The notes: generated from the letters alone by a model not told the origin. Positions 1-8,567 are shown, counted from the stretch's first letter. The stretch: DNA of 64,000 bases from an uncultured Prevotellaceae bacterium (GCA_902767775.1 CACXIP010000022.1:1-64000); one strand, 5' to 3'. Numbers and translations are program-made.

Positions 1-154
1 TTTATTGTCATTAATCGATTTGTTGTGTCTTTTTGCTCTAAGTTTAAAGGACACGGAATAAGGGGGATGGAACAGGAACAGCGCATATAGGACATTGCGT
101 GACGTTGCAAATAGGACACGGGCCACGTCGCCTTAATTTAAACTTAAAATTTAA

Positions 155-415
155 ATGTGTACTATTATGCGCAGATTTATTTTTTATCATGAGGAGCAGA
201 GACAAGGTTTCTGGCTCCTTGGCTCAAAGAGCCGTTGTTCCATCTCCAGCAGGAGAGTCGTTCTTTTAAATAATGGTAAAAAGAGAGGTCGAAAAAGACT
301 CGGTCCAATCTTTAAAGGTTTGTGGAAAATGTTTCGTAAGTGTGTTGAGTTTATACTCGCCCTTGGTTTCATCGCAAAACTTGCATTGTTAATTTTGAGT
401 TGGCTTGGCTGGTAA
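155..415 (+). CDS. Doubtful small basic/membrane ORF upstream of the reverse transcriptase
   Basis: An 86-codon open frame ends 18 nt before the reverse transcriptase start. Its N-terminal half is basic with no recognisable domain, and its last 25 residues form a single hydrophobic helix (around FILALGFIAKLALLILSWLGW region, residues 66-86). An internal ATG at 329 would give a 28-aa single-span peptide. The first 175 nt coincide with a run of small hairpins that look like structured RNA, so the long frame may be chance. Retron operons often carry small membrane proteins, which keeps the idea alive. No family is recognised and I consider the long form unlikely. Confidence 0.25.
   Translation: MCTIMRRFIFYHEEQRQGFWLLGSKSRCSISSRRVVLLNNGKKRGRKRLGPIFKGLWKMFRKCVEFILALGFIAKLALLILSWLGW
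188..330 (+). ncRNA. Candidate retron msr/msd RNA (hairpin cluster)
   Basis: Successive stem-loops precede the reverse transcriptase. 192-219 is a 12-bp stem (AGGAGC+AGAGAC pairing GTTTCT+GCTCCT, one bulged G at 213) with a 3-nt AAG loop. 221-233 is GGCTC-AAA-GAGCC. 243-256 is TCTCC-AGCA-GGAGA. Weaker A/T-rich hairpins follow to about 325. Runs of short stems with 3-4 nt loops are typical of retron msr. I could not find a convincing long msd stem or flanking a1/a2 repeats, so the limits are approximate and the call is an inference from the neighbouring retron-type enzyme. Confidence 0.35.
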
Positions 416-433
416 CATCCCTACTTATTTTTT

Positions 434-1303
434 ATGCTCATACAGAAAAACGATATATTATGTTCTTACGTTCTGCACAAGAGTGTAGAGCGTGTGAATT
501 ATATTGCTAAGCATACAAAAGAGTTTTATACGGAGTTTCATCGCTATAAAACAGACAAACTTGGAAACAAAAGGCGAAACAAGCAGCAGTATAAAGAGAA
601 ATATGGAGAATTTTGGACAAGGGTTATAAACCCGCCAAAAGATGAACTGAAGGAAATTCAAAAGCGAATCAACAAATACTTGGTTGATAATATTCGGATG
701 CCAGAGTATGCATTTGGAGGTATCAAATCTCGTGATAATATCCGAAATGCACGTTTCCACAAAGGGCAGAAATATGTATTTCAGACTGATCTGAAAGATT
801 TCTTTCCATTTATTACAAATAAAAAAGTGTATGAAATGTTTGTGAGAGTAGGGTTTTCGCGTGACGTTTCATCCATGCTAACAAAGCTGACAACCTATAA
901 TGGACATCTCCCTCAAGGGGCACCCACATCAACAACAATTGCCAATTTGGTGTTTATACCAACAGGTGTGGCTTTACAAACCATAGCAAGACGTGAAGGA
1001 CTGAGATTCACAACATTTGTGGATGACGTGACCATGTCATCGCAGACAGATTTTAAGCACGTAGTGCCGAAAATAATAGAAACAATAACTTCTTATGGAT
1101 TTAAGATTTCCCAAGGGAAGACGACATACAAATCTGGAATTACAGATGTGACAGGCGTAAGAATGTTGAATAACTCTTTGACAGTTACTGATAAATTTGT
1201 TGTTGCCATCGAAAAGGAGGTTGATAAATCTTCACCGAGGGCAAAAGGATTACTAAATTATAAAGAGCGAATAAGGATACTGTCAAAAACAAAGAACAAG
1301 TAA
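434..1303 (+). CDS. Retron-type reverse transcriptase
   Basis: 289-aa RNA-directed DNA polymerase. Visible motifs in order: NARFH (residues 105-109, the retron region-X NAxxH signature), TDLKDFF (118-124, first catalytic Asp), LPQGAPTS (159-166), FVDD (195-198, catalytic Asp pair, a variant of YADD) and VTG (239-241, the retron region-Y signature). The LPQGAPTST box lacks the SQ of diversity-generating retroelements. The thumb after VTG is short (about 50 residues), so the protein is at the small end for retron enzymes. Retron enzymes copy part of an adjacent structured RNA into branched msDNA and usually act in phage defence. The gene is visibly more AT-rich than the surrounding housekeeping genes and lies beside a tRNA, consistent with horizontal acquisition. 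No effector gene is visible here; it may lie left of the window. Confidence 0.85.
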   Translation: MLIQKNDILCSYVLHKSVERVNYIAKHTKEFYTEFHRYKTDKLGNKRRNKQQYKEKYGEFWTRVINPPKDELKEIQKRINKYLVDNIRMPEYAFGGIKSRDNIRNARFHKGQKYVFQTDLKDFFPFITNKKVYEMFVRVGFSRDVSSMLTKLTTYNGHLPQGAPTSTTIANLVFIPTGVALQTIARREGLRFTTFVDDVTMSSQTDFKHVVPKIIETITSYGFKISQGKTTYKSGITDVTGVRMLNNSLTVTDKFVVAIEKEVDKSSPRAKGLLNYKERIRILSKTKNK

Positions 1304-1324
1304 TCTTCGTGGGTAAAAATGCTT

Positions 1325-1381
1325 GTTGACGGTTGAAATCCCATATGTATTTTCAACTTGTCAACGTTAGAACTTGACAAC
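1325..1381. repeat. Inverted repeats downstream of the reverse transcriptase
   Basis: GTTGAC (1325-1330) followed by GTTGAAA pairs with TTTCAAC and GTCAAC (1360-1365), an almost perfect 16-bp stem with a 9-10 nt loop. A third arm, TTGACAAC (1374-1381), can also pair with GTCAA at 1360-1364. It may terminate the RT transcript or form part of a recombination site. Confidence 0.6.
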
Positions 1382-1399
1382 GCTCTGCATAGATTATCT

Positions 1400-1430
1400 T
1401 TTGCAGAATTTTTTGTGAGAATTCTGCAAA
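1400..1430. repeat. Perfect 11-bp hairpin
   Basis: TTTGCAGAATT (1400-1410) pairs perfectly with AATTCTGCAAA (1420-1430) around a 9-nt loop. It lies between the reverse transcriptase and the tRNA-Asn gene and has no T-tract on either side, so it is not a standard terminator. Confidence 0.6.
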
Positions 1431-1434
1431 GTTG

Positions 1435-1488
1435 TGGGTGCAGATGGGCGCATCGTTCAAAAATGGGTGCAAATTGGGTGCAAATTTG
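1435..1488. repeat. GGGTGCA direct repeats near the tRNA 3' end
   Basis: GGGTGCA occurs at about 1436, 1464 and 1478, with a variant GGGCGCA at about 1445; the last two copies form a tandem GGGTGCAAATT unit. Such repeats beside a tRNA gene resemble arm-type sites for a tyrosine recombinase, but no integrase is visible in the window, so the role is inference. Confidence 0.4.
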
Positions 1489-1496
1489 AAATATGT

Positions 1497-1539
1497 GAAA
1501 AAGAAGAGTCCCGTAAGTCATTGACCTACAAAACTCTTT
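1497..1539 (-). terminator. Terminator of tRNA-Asn
   Basis: Reading the minus strand after the tRNA: AAGAGT pairs with ACTCTT (outer stem, 1533-1538 with 1504-1509), an inner 7-bp stem GTAGGTC/GACTTAC with loop AAT (1513-1529), then CTTTTT. This is a good intrinsic terminator for the tRNA transcript. Confidence 0.7.
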
Positions 1540-1542
1540 CTT

Positions 1543-1619
1543 TGGCGCTTCAGGATGGGCTTGAACCAACGACCCCCTGATTAACAGTCAGGTGCTCTAA
1601 CCAACTGAGCTACTGAAGC
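1543..1619 (-). tRNA. tRNA-Asn (GTT)
   Basis: Perfect 7-bp acceptor stem GCTTCAG/CTGAAGC, D arm GCTC...GAGC, anticodon stem CCTGA/TCAGG with loop CTGTTAA (anticodon GTT) and T loop TTCAAGC. The CCA end is encoded (1543-1545). The T stem has one U-U mismatch. The mature 3' end faces the reverse-transcriptase island, the usual orientation for elements integrated at a tRNA 3' end. Confidence 0.95.
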
Positions 1620-1754
1620 AGTATTTTTTCGATTGCGGTTGCAAAAGTATAACCATTTTTTTATTCCACCAAACTTTTTGGGGGAAAATTTCGTTTTTTG
1701 ATGAAAAACGATGATTTTTTCCGTGTTTTTAGGCGGAATACGCATATAATGATG

Positions 1755-1762
1755 TATTTTTG
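1755..1762 (+). promoter_or_regulatory. Promoter -7 box of the S41 protease gene
   Basis: TATTTTTG matches the Bacteroidetes sigma-ABfr -7 consensus TAnnTTTG, 66 nt before the chosen ATG. No clean TTTG lies at -33. Confidence 0.5.
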
Positions 1763-1828
1763 CAGCGTCATTTACACGACTACCATCATTCGTTAATACA
1801 ATTATCAAGCAACTACCGCAACAAGCAC

Positions 1829-3520
1829 ATGAAGATACGAAACATACTGCTGACACTTGTAGCCGCAATGGTCTGCCTCCCCTCTATGGCGCAGACAGAG
1901 AGCGACCACAACTTTGAGGTGAAGAAAAACCTCGACGTGTTCAATGCCATCTATAAGAACCTCGACCTCATCTATGTCGACACTCTTGATGCAGAGGAGG
2001 TGATTGGTACGGGTATCAAGGCGATGCTGAGGAGCCTCGACCCCTATACTGAGTACTACCCCGAGGAGAATATGAAGGACCTCAAGGAAATCTACACCGG
2101 CAAGTTCGCTGGCATCGGTGCCCTCATCCGCTACAACACCAAAATCAAGCGCGTGGTCATCGACGAGCCTTACGAGGGCATGCCGGCCGACAAGGCGGGG
2201 CTGCGCAAGGGCGATATCATCCTTGCCATCGACGACTCCTCGATGGTTGACAAGAACGTCAGCTACGTGAGCAGTCACCTGCGCGGCGACCCAGGTTCGT
2301 CTTTCATCCTCAAAATCCTGCGCCCCACCACAGGGAAGAAGATGCAGATGAAGATAACGAGGAAAACCATCCAGACACCCTCTGTGCCCTACTATGGGTT
2401 GCAGCCCAACGGTATCGGATACCTTAATCTCAGGCAGTTTACCGAGGACTGTGCCAAAGAGGTGCGCAATGCCATCATCGAGATGAAGGAGAAAGGTATG
2501 AAGGGACTGGTGTTCGACCTTCGCGGCAACGGCGGTGGGTCGGAGTCGGAGGCTGTGCAGATTGTCAATCTCTTTGTACCCAAGGGGCAGCTTATTGTCT
2601 CCAACCGTGGTAAGCTGAAACGCTCCAACATCGACTACATCACCAAGTCGGAGCCCCTCGACACCGTGATGCCCGTCGTCGTGCTCGTGAGTGAGTCCAC
2701 CGCCAGTGCCAGCGAGATTACCAGCGGTGCGCTGCAGGACCTCGACCGTGCTGTCATCCTTGGCACGCGGACCTATGGCAAGGGACTCGTCCAGACCTCC
2801 GTCGACCTGCCCTACAACGGCAGCCTCAAACTTACCAGCAACAAATACTACATCCCCAGCGGACGATGCATCCAGGCCATCAATTATAAGCACGCGCGCG
2901 GTGGATACACCGAGCATATTCCCGACTCGCTCACCAAGGTGTTCCACACCGCACATGGCAGGGAGGTGCGCGACGGCGGAGGCATCATGCCCGATGTGGT
3001 GGTGCAGCCCGACTCACTGCCAAACATCGCCTATTACCTCGCCTCTTCGGGTGTTGACTCCACTGAGGTGATGTTCGACTATGAGGTTGACTATATCTCG
3101 CGCCACGCCACCATCCCTCCTGCCGACGAGTTTGAGATTTCCGACGCTGAGTACGAGGAGTTCAAACAGCGTGTGCTCGACAGTGGCTTCACCTATGACC
3201 CGGAGAGTGAGAAATATCTCCAGCAACTCATCAAACTCGCCAAGTTTGAGGGATATTACGACGACGCCCAGGAGGTGTTTGGTCAGCTGGAGAAGAAACT
3301 CCAGCACAACCTATCCCACGACCTTGACTACAACAAAGAGCAACTCAAGAAAATCCTCGCCAACGATATCGTGGCTGCCTACTATTACCAGCGTGGTGCC
3401 ATCGCCAACAGCCTCAGGGGTGACAAGCAGATGGAGGAGGCCGTGCGCCTCATCAACAGTCCCGAGGAGTATAGGAAGATATTGAGCACCTCTCCCCAAT
3501 CCTCCAAAAAGAGGGAGTGA
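1829..3520 (+). CDS. S41 family C-terminal processing peptidase
   Basis: 563-aa exported serine protease of the CtpA/Prc family, which cleaves C-terminal tails of envelope proteins. Start chosen at ATG 1829, which gives a clean signal peptide ending ...PSMAQ (about residue 20). A PDZ domain covers about residues 85-165 (AGIGALIRYN ... GLRKGDIILAID). The S41 core follows, with catalytic Ser293 in STASASE and Lys318 in TYGKG; the 25-residue spacing matches characterised CtpA proteases. A roughly 150-residue charged C-terminal helical region follows. It stands alone behind its own promoter. The 123-nt gap to the next promoter holds two small hairpins but no gene. Confidence 0.9.
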   Translation: MKIRNILLTLVAAMVCLPSMAQTESDHNFEVKKNLDVFNAIYKNLDLIYVDTLDAEEVIGTGIKAMLRSLDPYTEYYPEENMKDLKEIYTGKFAGIGALIRYNTKIKRVVIDEPYEGMPADKAGLRKGDIILAIDDSSMVDKNVSYVSSHLRGDPGSSFILKILRPTTGKKMQMKITRKTIQTPSVPYYGLQPNGIGYLNLRQFTEDCAKEVRNAIIEMKEKGMKGLVFDLRGNGGGSESEAVQIVNLFVPKGQLIVSNRGKLKRSNIDYITKSEPLDTVMPVVVLVSESTASASEITSGALQDLDRAVILGTRTYGKGLVQTSVDLPYNGSLKLTSNKYYIPSGRCIQAINYKHARGGYTEHIPDSLTKVFHTAHGREVRDGGGIMPDVVVQPDSLPNIAYYLASSGVDSTEVMFDYEVDYISRHATIPPADEFEISDAEYEEFKQRVLDSGFTYDPESEKYLQQLIKLAKFEGYYDDAQEVFGQLEKKLQHNLSHDLDYNKEQLKKILANDIVAAYYYQRGAIANSLRGDKQMEEAVRLINSPEEYRKILSTSPQSSKKRE

Positions 3521-3537
3521 AAAACTCTCGCAAACCT

Positions 3538-3576
3538 TCCCCAGAGGAGGGGATGAGTGCGTTCACTGGGGTGAAC
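3538..3576. repeat. Two small hairpins after the protease gene
   Basis: TCCCC-agagga-GGGGA (3538-3553) and GTTCAC-TGGG-GTGAAC (3561-3576). There is no T-tract, so they are 3'-end structures rather than a clear terminator. Confidence 0.4.
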
Positions 3577-3619
3577 AAGGGGAAAAACTATGGCCGGTGG
3601 CCTAAAAAATAGGAAAAAG

Positions 3620-3651
3620 TTTGGCGGCGTGGGTATTTTTTCGTACCTTTG
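3620..3651 (+). promoter_or_regulatory. Promoter of the rimP-nusA-infB operon
   Basis: TTTG (3620-3623), 20 bp, then TACCTTTG (3644-3651), a full match to the Bacteroidetes -33/-7 consensus. It lies 100 nt before rimP and is the only good promoter before the long plus-strand block. Confidence 0.75.
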
Positions 3652-3750
3652 CACCGTTCAGTGGAATGAGGGGCTTGAAAAAGCTCCTCATTTTATATTG
3701 AAATGAGCAAAGTAGAATAGGTGATATATAGCGAAAATAGTACATCTAAA

Positions 3751-4218
3751 ATGATTGAGAAAAGTATTATTGTAAAATTGGTCGACGAATGGCTGCAGGG
3801 AAAGGATTATTTCCTGGTCGACGTGGAAATCAGCCAAGACAACAAGATTGTGGTCGAAATCGACCATGCCGATGGCGTGTGGATAGAAGACTGCGTGGAC
3901 CTGAGCCGCTACATCGAGGACCACCTTGACCGTGATGAAGAGGACTTTGAGCTCGAGGTAGGTTCCGCCGGACTGGGTCAGCCTTTCAAGGTGCCCCAGC
4001 AATATGTCAATTTCGTGGGCAAGGAAGTCGAGGTGCTCGACGCCGAAGGCAAGAAGACCAAGGGTGTGCTCAAGGAAGTTGACGGCAGACAATTCACCGT
4101 CACCGCTCAGGAAAAGGTGAAGGTGGAGGGGAAGAAGCGCCCCGTGCTTACCGACATCGACCACACGTTCAATATGGATGAAGTCAAATACACAAAATAT
4201 ATAATAAGTTTCAAATAA
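3751..4218 (+). CDS. rimP: Ribosome maturation factor RimP
   Basis: 155-aa cytoplasmic protein needed for 30S subunit maturation. The N-terminal alpha/beta domain contains the typical stretch around VEIDHADGVWIEDCVDLSR (residues 35-53) and ELEVGSAGLGQPF (about 66-78). The C-terminal SH3-like domain begins near FVGKEVEVL. ATG 3751 was preferred over an upstream GTG at 3721 because it gives the usual N-terminus. It is followed 4 nt later by nusA, the near-universal rimP-nusA-infB order. Confidence 0.93.
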   Translation: MIEKSIIVKLVDEWLQGKDYFLVDVEISQDNKIVVEIDHADGVWIEDCVDLSRYIEDHLDRDEEDFELEVGSAGLGQPFKVPQQYVNFVGKEVEVLDAEGKKTKGVLKEVDGRQFTVTAQEKVKVEGKKRPVLTDIDHTFNMDEVKYTKYIISFK

Positions 4219-4222
4219 AGCT

Positions 4223-5482
4223 ATGGCAGCAAAGAAAACAGCAGATTCCAAGCCGAATATGTTTGAGATGTTCAAGGAGTTCAAAGAGAACAAGAACATC
4301 GACGGCACGACGCTCGTCAGCGTGCTAGAAGAGAGCTTCCGCAACGTCATTTCCAAGATTTTCGGAAGCGATGAGAATTTCGACGTTATCGTCAACCCCG
4401 ACAAGGGCGACTTTGAGATTTACCAAAACCGCATCGTCGTGCCCGACGGTGAAGTCAACGACCCCAACAAGGAGATAGCACTCTCTGAGGCACAGAAACT
4501 CGACGAGGACTACGAGCTTGATGAGGAAGTGAGTGAGCGTATACAGTTTGAGAAGTTTGGCCGCCGCGCCATCCTCAACCTCAGGCAGACCCTCGCCTCA
4601 AAAATCCTTGAGTTGGAGCACGACTCCCTCTACAACAAGTACAAGGACCGTGTGGGACAGATTATCAGTGGTGAGGTCTATCAGACCTGGAAGCGCGAGG
4701 TGCTCATCGTCGATGATGAGAACAATGAGCTGATTCTCCCCAAGTCGGAGCAGATTCCCAACGAACAGTACCACAAGGGTGAGACCATCCGTGCCGTCAT
4801 CCTCCGTGTGGATAATGAGAACAACAATCCCAAAATCATCCTCTCACGCACCCACAAGTCATTCCTTGCCCGTCTTCTCGAGGGTGAGGTGCCCGAAATC
4901 AACGACGGTCTTATCTCCATCAAGGAGATTGCACGAATGCCGGGCGAGAGAGCCAAGGTGGCAGTCGAGAGCTACGACGACCGCATCGACCCCGTCGGTG
5001 CCTGTGTCGGTGTCAAGGGCAGCCGTGTCCACGGCATCGTGAGGGAGTTGTGCAACGAGAATATCGACGTCATCAACTACACCACCAACACCAAGCTCTA
5101 CATCCAGCGCGCGCTCAGTCCCGCCAAGGTGTCGAGCATCAATATCGACGAGGCCAACAAAAAGGCTGAGGTATATCTCAAGCCCGAGGAAGTATCGCTC
5201 GCCATCGGCCGCGGTGGTCTCAACATCAAGCTCGCCTCCATGCTTACCGGGTATACCATTGATGTCTTCCGTGAGGTCGACGAGGCCGAGGAGGATATCT
5301 ACCTCGACGATTTTGCTGACGAGGTTGACCAGTGGGTCATCGACGCCATCAAGCGCATCGGACTCGACACCGCAAAGGCTGTGCTCAGGGCTCCCCGTGA
5401 GATGCTTGTCGAGAAGGCCGACCTGGAGGAGGAAACAGTCGACAACCTGCTCAGCATCCTCAAGGCAGAGTTTGAGAATTGA
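4223..5482 (+). CDS. nusA: Transcription termination/antitermination factor NusA
   Basis: 419-aa RNA polymerase-binding factor controlling pausing, termination and antitermination. Layout: N-terminal RNAP-binding domain (about 1-135), S1 domain (about 140-205, GQIISGEVYQTWKRE), then two KH domains (about 230-375) with the classic DPVGACVGVKGSR loop and AIGRGGLNIKLA. The C-terminal acidic repeats of enterobacterial NusA are absent, as usual in Bacteroidetes. A 148-nt gap with repeats separates it from infB. Confidence 0.96.
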   Translation: MAAKKTADSKPNMFEMFKEFKENKNIDGTTLVSVLEESFRNVISKIFGSDENFDVIVNPDKGDFEIYQNRIVVPDGEVNDPNKEIALSEAQKLDEDYELDEEVSERIQFEKFGRRAILNLRQTLASKILELEHDSLYNKYKDRVGQIISGEVYQTWKREVLIVDDENNELILPKSEQIPNEQYHKGETIRAVILRVDNENNNPKIILSRTHKSFLARLLEGEVPEINDGLISIKEIARMPGERAKVAVESYDDRIDPVGACVGVKGSRVHGIVRELCNENIDVINYTTNTKLYIQRALSPAKVSSINIDEANKKAEVYLKPEEVSLAIGRGGLNIKLASMLTGYTIDVFREVDEAEEDIYLDDFADEVDQWVIDAIKRIGLDTAKAVLRAPREMLVEKADLEEETVDNLLSILKAEFEN

Positions 5483-5573
5483 GCGAAGCTTAAACCCAAT
5501 TGTCGTGCAAACCGAGTGCAGACGAAAGCTTGCTTTCAGTATGCCGAGGTGCAGCCGACAATCAAGCGAAGCT
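5482..5573. repeat. REP/MITE-like palindromic element between nusA and infB
   Basis: A 92-bp unit flanked by direct repeats AGCGAAGCT (5482-5490 and 5565-5573). Inside, ATTGTCG (5499-5505) pairs with CGACAAT (5556-5562), and a central GAAAGC-TT-GCTTTC hairpin (5524-5537) is flanked by CGAGTGCAG and CGAGGTGCAG. This resembles a small non-autonomous repeat element sitting within an operon. Confidence 0.55.
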
Positions 5574-5606
5574 CAAATCTCAAATCTCAAATTTCAAATC
5601 TCAAAA
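5570..5606 (+). repeat. TCAAATC heptamer tandem array
   Basis: About five copies of a 7-bp unit TCAAATC (variants TCAAATT, TCAAAATC) lie just after the palindromic element and before infB. The same unit recurs at 25427-25474 and, inverted, at 51606-51644. Confidence 0.75.
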
Positions 5607-5630
5607 TCTTAGAATAAGAATAAGCATAGA

Positions 5631-8567
5631 ATGGCAATACGATTAAATAAAGTAATAAGAGAACTGAATATTGGACTCTCGACCGCAGTGGAGTTCCTGC
5701 AGAAGCGGAAGGAGTTGGGCGAGGTGGAGGAGACTCCCAGTTTCAAGCTCAACGACGAGCAGTATGCGGCATTGGTCGAGGCGTTCAAGAAAGACAGGGA
5801 TGTGAGGACGCAGGCCGACAAAATCTTCCCGAAGAAGAACAAAGAGAAGAAAAAGGAGAAGGAACCTGAGAGCCATCGCGCCGAAACACTCCTTGATTCC
5901 AACAGGCAGCAGGTGAGACAGCTCGGTTCGATAGACCTCGCCAATGTGGGCAAGCCGCAGAAACCGGCCGAACCGCAGAAGCTCAAGGATGCAGCACCGG
6001 CACAACCCGCCAAGCCCGTTAATAAGGAAGAGCCAAAGGTGGAGCCACCTGTGGTCAAGGAGCAGCCCGCCGCCAAGGAGGAAGAGCCGGAGAAGGTCAC
6101 CCCCAAGGAGGTCGCTCCCAAAGAGGAGCCGTCTGGTGAGGAAATCAAGAAGCCAGAGGAACCCGTGGTGGAGGTTGTGCAGCCTGAAGAGCAGCCTGAG
6201 GAACAACCTGTCGCTGAAGAAAAAGCTGCCTCTCAGCCAGTTCAGTCCGACGAGTCCGACATGTCCGACGTGTCTGACGAGTCTGATGAGACCGAGAATG
6301 CCGAGCCCGCCAAAGAGTCGGGTGAACCGGAGATTTTCGCCATCCCCATCGAGCAGGCCAATGCCCCGAAGGTGATAGGCAAGATAGACCTTGGCAGTGT
6401 CGACCAGTGCACCCGTCCCCGCAAGAAGACCAAGGAGGAGCTGCGCAAGGAGCGTGAGAAGAAAGCTCAGCAGCAGCATGCCGGAGCAGCTGGCACAGGT
6501 GAGAAGCGCAAGCGCAGCCGCATCGGTGGCAGGGAGCGTGTCGATATCGCCGCTGCCAGTCAGAGCCAGAGCCAGGGCCAGAACCAAGGTCAGGGCCAGG
6601 GTGGAAAGAACAAAGGCAAGAAGAACAAGCAGAAGCCGAAGGCTCCCGTCCGCTCCATTGAGGTCAATGAGGAGGATGTGGCAAGACAGGTGAGGGAGAC
6701 CCTCGCCCGCCTCACCAGCAAGGGCCAGAACAAGAAAGGCGCCAAATATCGCAAGGAGAAGCGCGAGGCCGTGCAGGAGCGTCTGCAGGAAGAGCAGGCA
6801 GAGGCAAGGGCAGAGAGCAAGATTCTCAAACTCACCGAGTTCGTCACCGTCAGCGAGTTGGCCACGATGATGAACGTCGCTGTCACTCAGGTCATCGGTA
6901 CCTGCATGAGCATCGGCATCATGGTGAGCATCAACCAGCGCCTCGATGCTGAGACCATCAATATCGTTGCTGATGAGTTCGGCTTCAAGACCGAGTATGT
7001 CAGTGCAGAGGTGCAGAACGCCATCACCGAGGAGGAGGACGACGAGAACGACCTCGTGCCGCGTGCCCCGATTGTCACCGTCATGGGACATGTCGACCAC
7101 GGCAAGACCTCGTTGCTCGACTACATCCGCAAGACCAATGTCATCGCCGGCGAGGCAGGCGGTATCACCCAGCACATCGGCGCCTACAATGTGGAACTTG
7201 CCGACGGCCGTCAGATTACCTTCCTCGACACCCCGGGTCATGAGGCGTTCACCGCCATGCGTGCCCGTGGTGCTCAGGTCACCGACATCGCCATCATCAT
7301 CGTCGCTGCCGACGACTCCGTGATGCCCACCACCAAGGAAGCCATCGCCCACGCCCAGGCAGCCAACGTGCCCATGGTGTTCGCCATCAACAAGATTGAC
7401 AAGCCGGGAGCCAATCCCGACAAGATACGTGAGGACCTTGCCAACATGAACCTCCTCGTAGAGGACTGGGGCGGCAAATACCAGTGTCAGGAGATTTCTG
7501 CCAAGAAGGGTATTGGCGTCGACGACCTGCTGGAGAAAGTGCTCCTCGAGGCCGAGATGCTCGACCTCAAGGCCAACCCCAACCGCAAGGCCACGGGTTC
7601 CATCATTGAGTCTTCGCTCGACAAGGGCCGTGGATATGTCTCTACTGTCCTCGTCTCCAACGGCACACTCAAGGTGGGCGACATCGTTGTAGCCGGCACC
7701 AGTTTCGGACGCATCAAGGCGATGTTCAACGAGCGCAACCAGCGCATCCAGGAGGCAGGACCCGCAGAGCCCGCCATCATCCTCGGACTCAACGGCGCTC
7801 CCACGGCAGGTGACACCTTCCACGTGATGTCTACCGAGCAGGAAGCCCGCGATATCACCAACAAGCGCCTGCAGTTGCAGCGTGAGCAGGGCCTGCGCAC
7901 CACGAAGAAGTTCGGTCTCGACGAATTGTCACACCGCATCGCACTGGGTGAGTTCCACGAACTCAACATCATCGTCAAGGGCGACACCGACGGTTCCATC
8001 GAGGCGCTCTCCGACTCGTTCATCAAACTGTCCACCGAGAAGGTGCAGGTCAATGTCATCAACAAGGCGGTGGGCCAGATTTCCGAGAACGACGTCATGC
8101 TCGCTTCGGCATCCAAGGCCATCATCGTTGGCTTCCAGGTGCGTCCCTCGGCAGAGGCCCGCAAACTCGCCGAGCGCGAGGGTGTCGAAATCAACACCTA
8201 CTCCATCATCTACGATGCTATCGACGAGGTGCGCTCCACCATGCAGGGTATGCTCGACAAGGTGAAGAAGGAGGTTGTCACCGCCGAGATAGAGGTGAAG
8301 CAGGTCTTCAAAATCTCCAAGGTAGGAACCGTCGCCGGTGGCCTTGTTACCGACGGCAAGGTGCACAACAAGGACAAGGCGCGCGTCGTGCGCGACGGCA
8401 TCGTGGTGCACACCGCTCCTATCAGTGCCCTCAAGCGTTACAAGGATGACGCCAAGGAGGTAGCCACCGGATTGGAGTGCGGCATCTCGCTCGTCAACTT
8501 CAATGACATCCAGGTAGGCGACATCATCGAGACCTTCATGGAGATCGAGGTGGAGCAGAAACTGTGA
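5631..8567 (+). CDS. infB: Translation initiation factor IF-2
   Basis: 978-aa GTPase that delivers initiator tRNA to the 30S subunit. Residues 1-50 form a small N-terminal fold. Residues 60-390 are a long, low-complexity, charged linker (KEEPKVEPP..., [13 protein letters not shown]) that includes an in-frame S-D-x repeat from a 9-bp DNA array. An IF2_N domain lies at about 400-450 ([13 protein letters not shown]). The G domain starts near residue 480: GHVDHGKTS (G1, from residue 486), DTPGHEAF (G3), NKID (G4). Domains II, III and C2 follow to the end. The length is typical for Bacteroidetes. The stop overlaps the next gene by one base (TGATG). Confidence 0.97.
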   Translation: MAIRLNKVIRELNIGLSTAVEFLQKRKELGEVEETPSFKLNDEQYAALVEAFKKDRDVRTQADKIFPKKNKEKKKEKEPESHRAETLLDSNRQQVRQLGSIDLANVGKPQKPAEPQKLKDAAPAQPAKPVNKEEPKVEPPVVKEQPAAKEEEPEKVTPKEVAPKEEPSGEEIKKPEEPVVEVVQPEEQPEEQPVAEEKAASQPVQSDESDMSDVSDESDETENAEPAKESGEPEIFAIPIEQANAPKVIGKIDLGSVDQCTRPRKKTKEELRKEREKKAQQQHAGAAGTGEKRKRSRIGGRERVDIAAASQSQSQGQNQGQGQGGKNKGKKNKQKPKAPVRSIEVNEEDVARQVRETLARLTSKGQNKKGAKYRKEKREAVQERLQEEQAEARAESKILKLTEFVTVSELATMMNVAVTQVIGTCMSIGIMVSINQRLDAETINIVADEFGFKTEYVSAEVQNAITEEEDDENDLVPRAPIVTVMGHVDHGKTSLLDYIRKTNVIAGEAGGITQHIGAYNVELADGRQITFLDTPGHEAFTAMRARGAQVTDIAIIIVAADDSVMPTTKEAIAHAQAANVPMVFAINKIDKPGANPDKIREDLANMNLLVEDWGGKYQCQEISAKKGIGVDDLLEKVLLEAEMLDLKANPNRKATGSIIESSLDKGRGYVSTVLVSNGTLKVGDIVVAGTSFGRIKAMFNERNQRIQEAGPAEPAIILGLNGAPTAGDTFHVMSTEQEARDITNKRLQLQREQGLRTTKKFGLDELSHRIALGEFHELNIIVKGDTDGSIEALSDSFIKLSTEKVQVNVINKAVGQISENDVMLASASKAIIVGFQVRPSAEARKLAEREGVEINTYSIIYDAIDEVRSTMQGMLDKVKKEVVTAEIEVKQVFKISKVGTVAGGLVTDGKVHNKDKARVVRDGIVVHTAPISALKRYKDDAKEVATGLECGISLVNFNDIQVGDIIETFMEIEVEQKL
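6244..6288 (+). repeat. In-frame GTCCGACNN array inside infB
   Basis: Five 9-bp units (GTCCGACGA, GTCCGACAT, GTCCGACGT, GTCTGACGA, GTCTGATGA) encode S-D-E/M/V/E/E triplets in the disordered linker of IF-2. The unit is the same as the intergenic arrays at 15527, 16208, 22787, 25387 and 28437. Confidence 0.8.

Noticed and set aside
177-435. 11-nt direct repeat TTATTTTTTAT at 177-187 and 425-435 as retron a1/a2
   Set aside because: It is a direct, not inverted, repeat in A/T-rich sequence, so it cannot form the a1/a2 stem.
434-1303. Diversity-generating retroelement or group II intron
   Set aside because: The motif is LPQGAPTST, not the SQ form of DGRs; there is no template/variable repeat pair, and no maturase/HNH domain or intron RNA domain V.
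1805-2956. 383-codon minus-strand frame opposite the S41 protease
   Set aside because: Low-complexity shadow of a GC-rich, codon-biased gene; no domain, and the plus strand has a complete protease with catalytic residues.
5643-7823. 726-codon minus-strand frame opposite infB
   Set aside because: Leu/His-rich antisense shadow of the IF-2 coding sequence.
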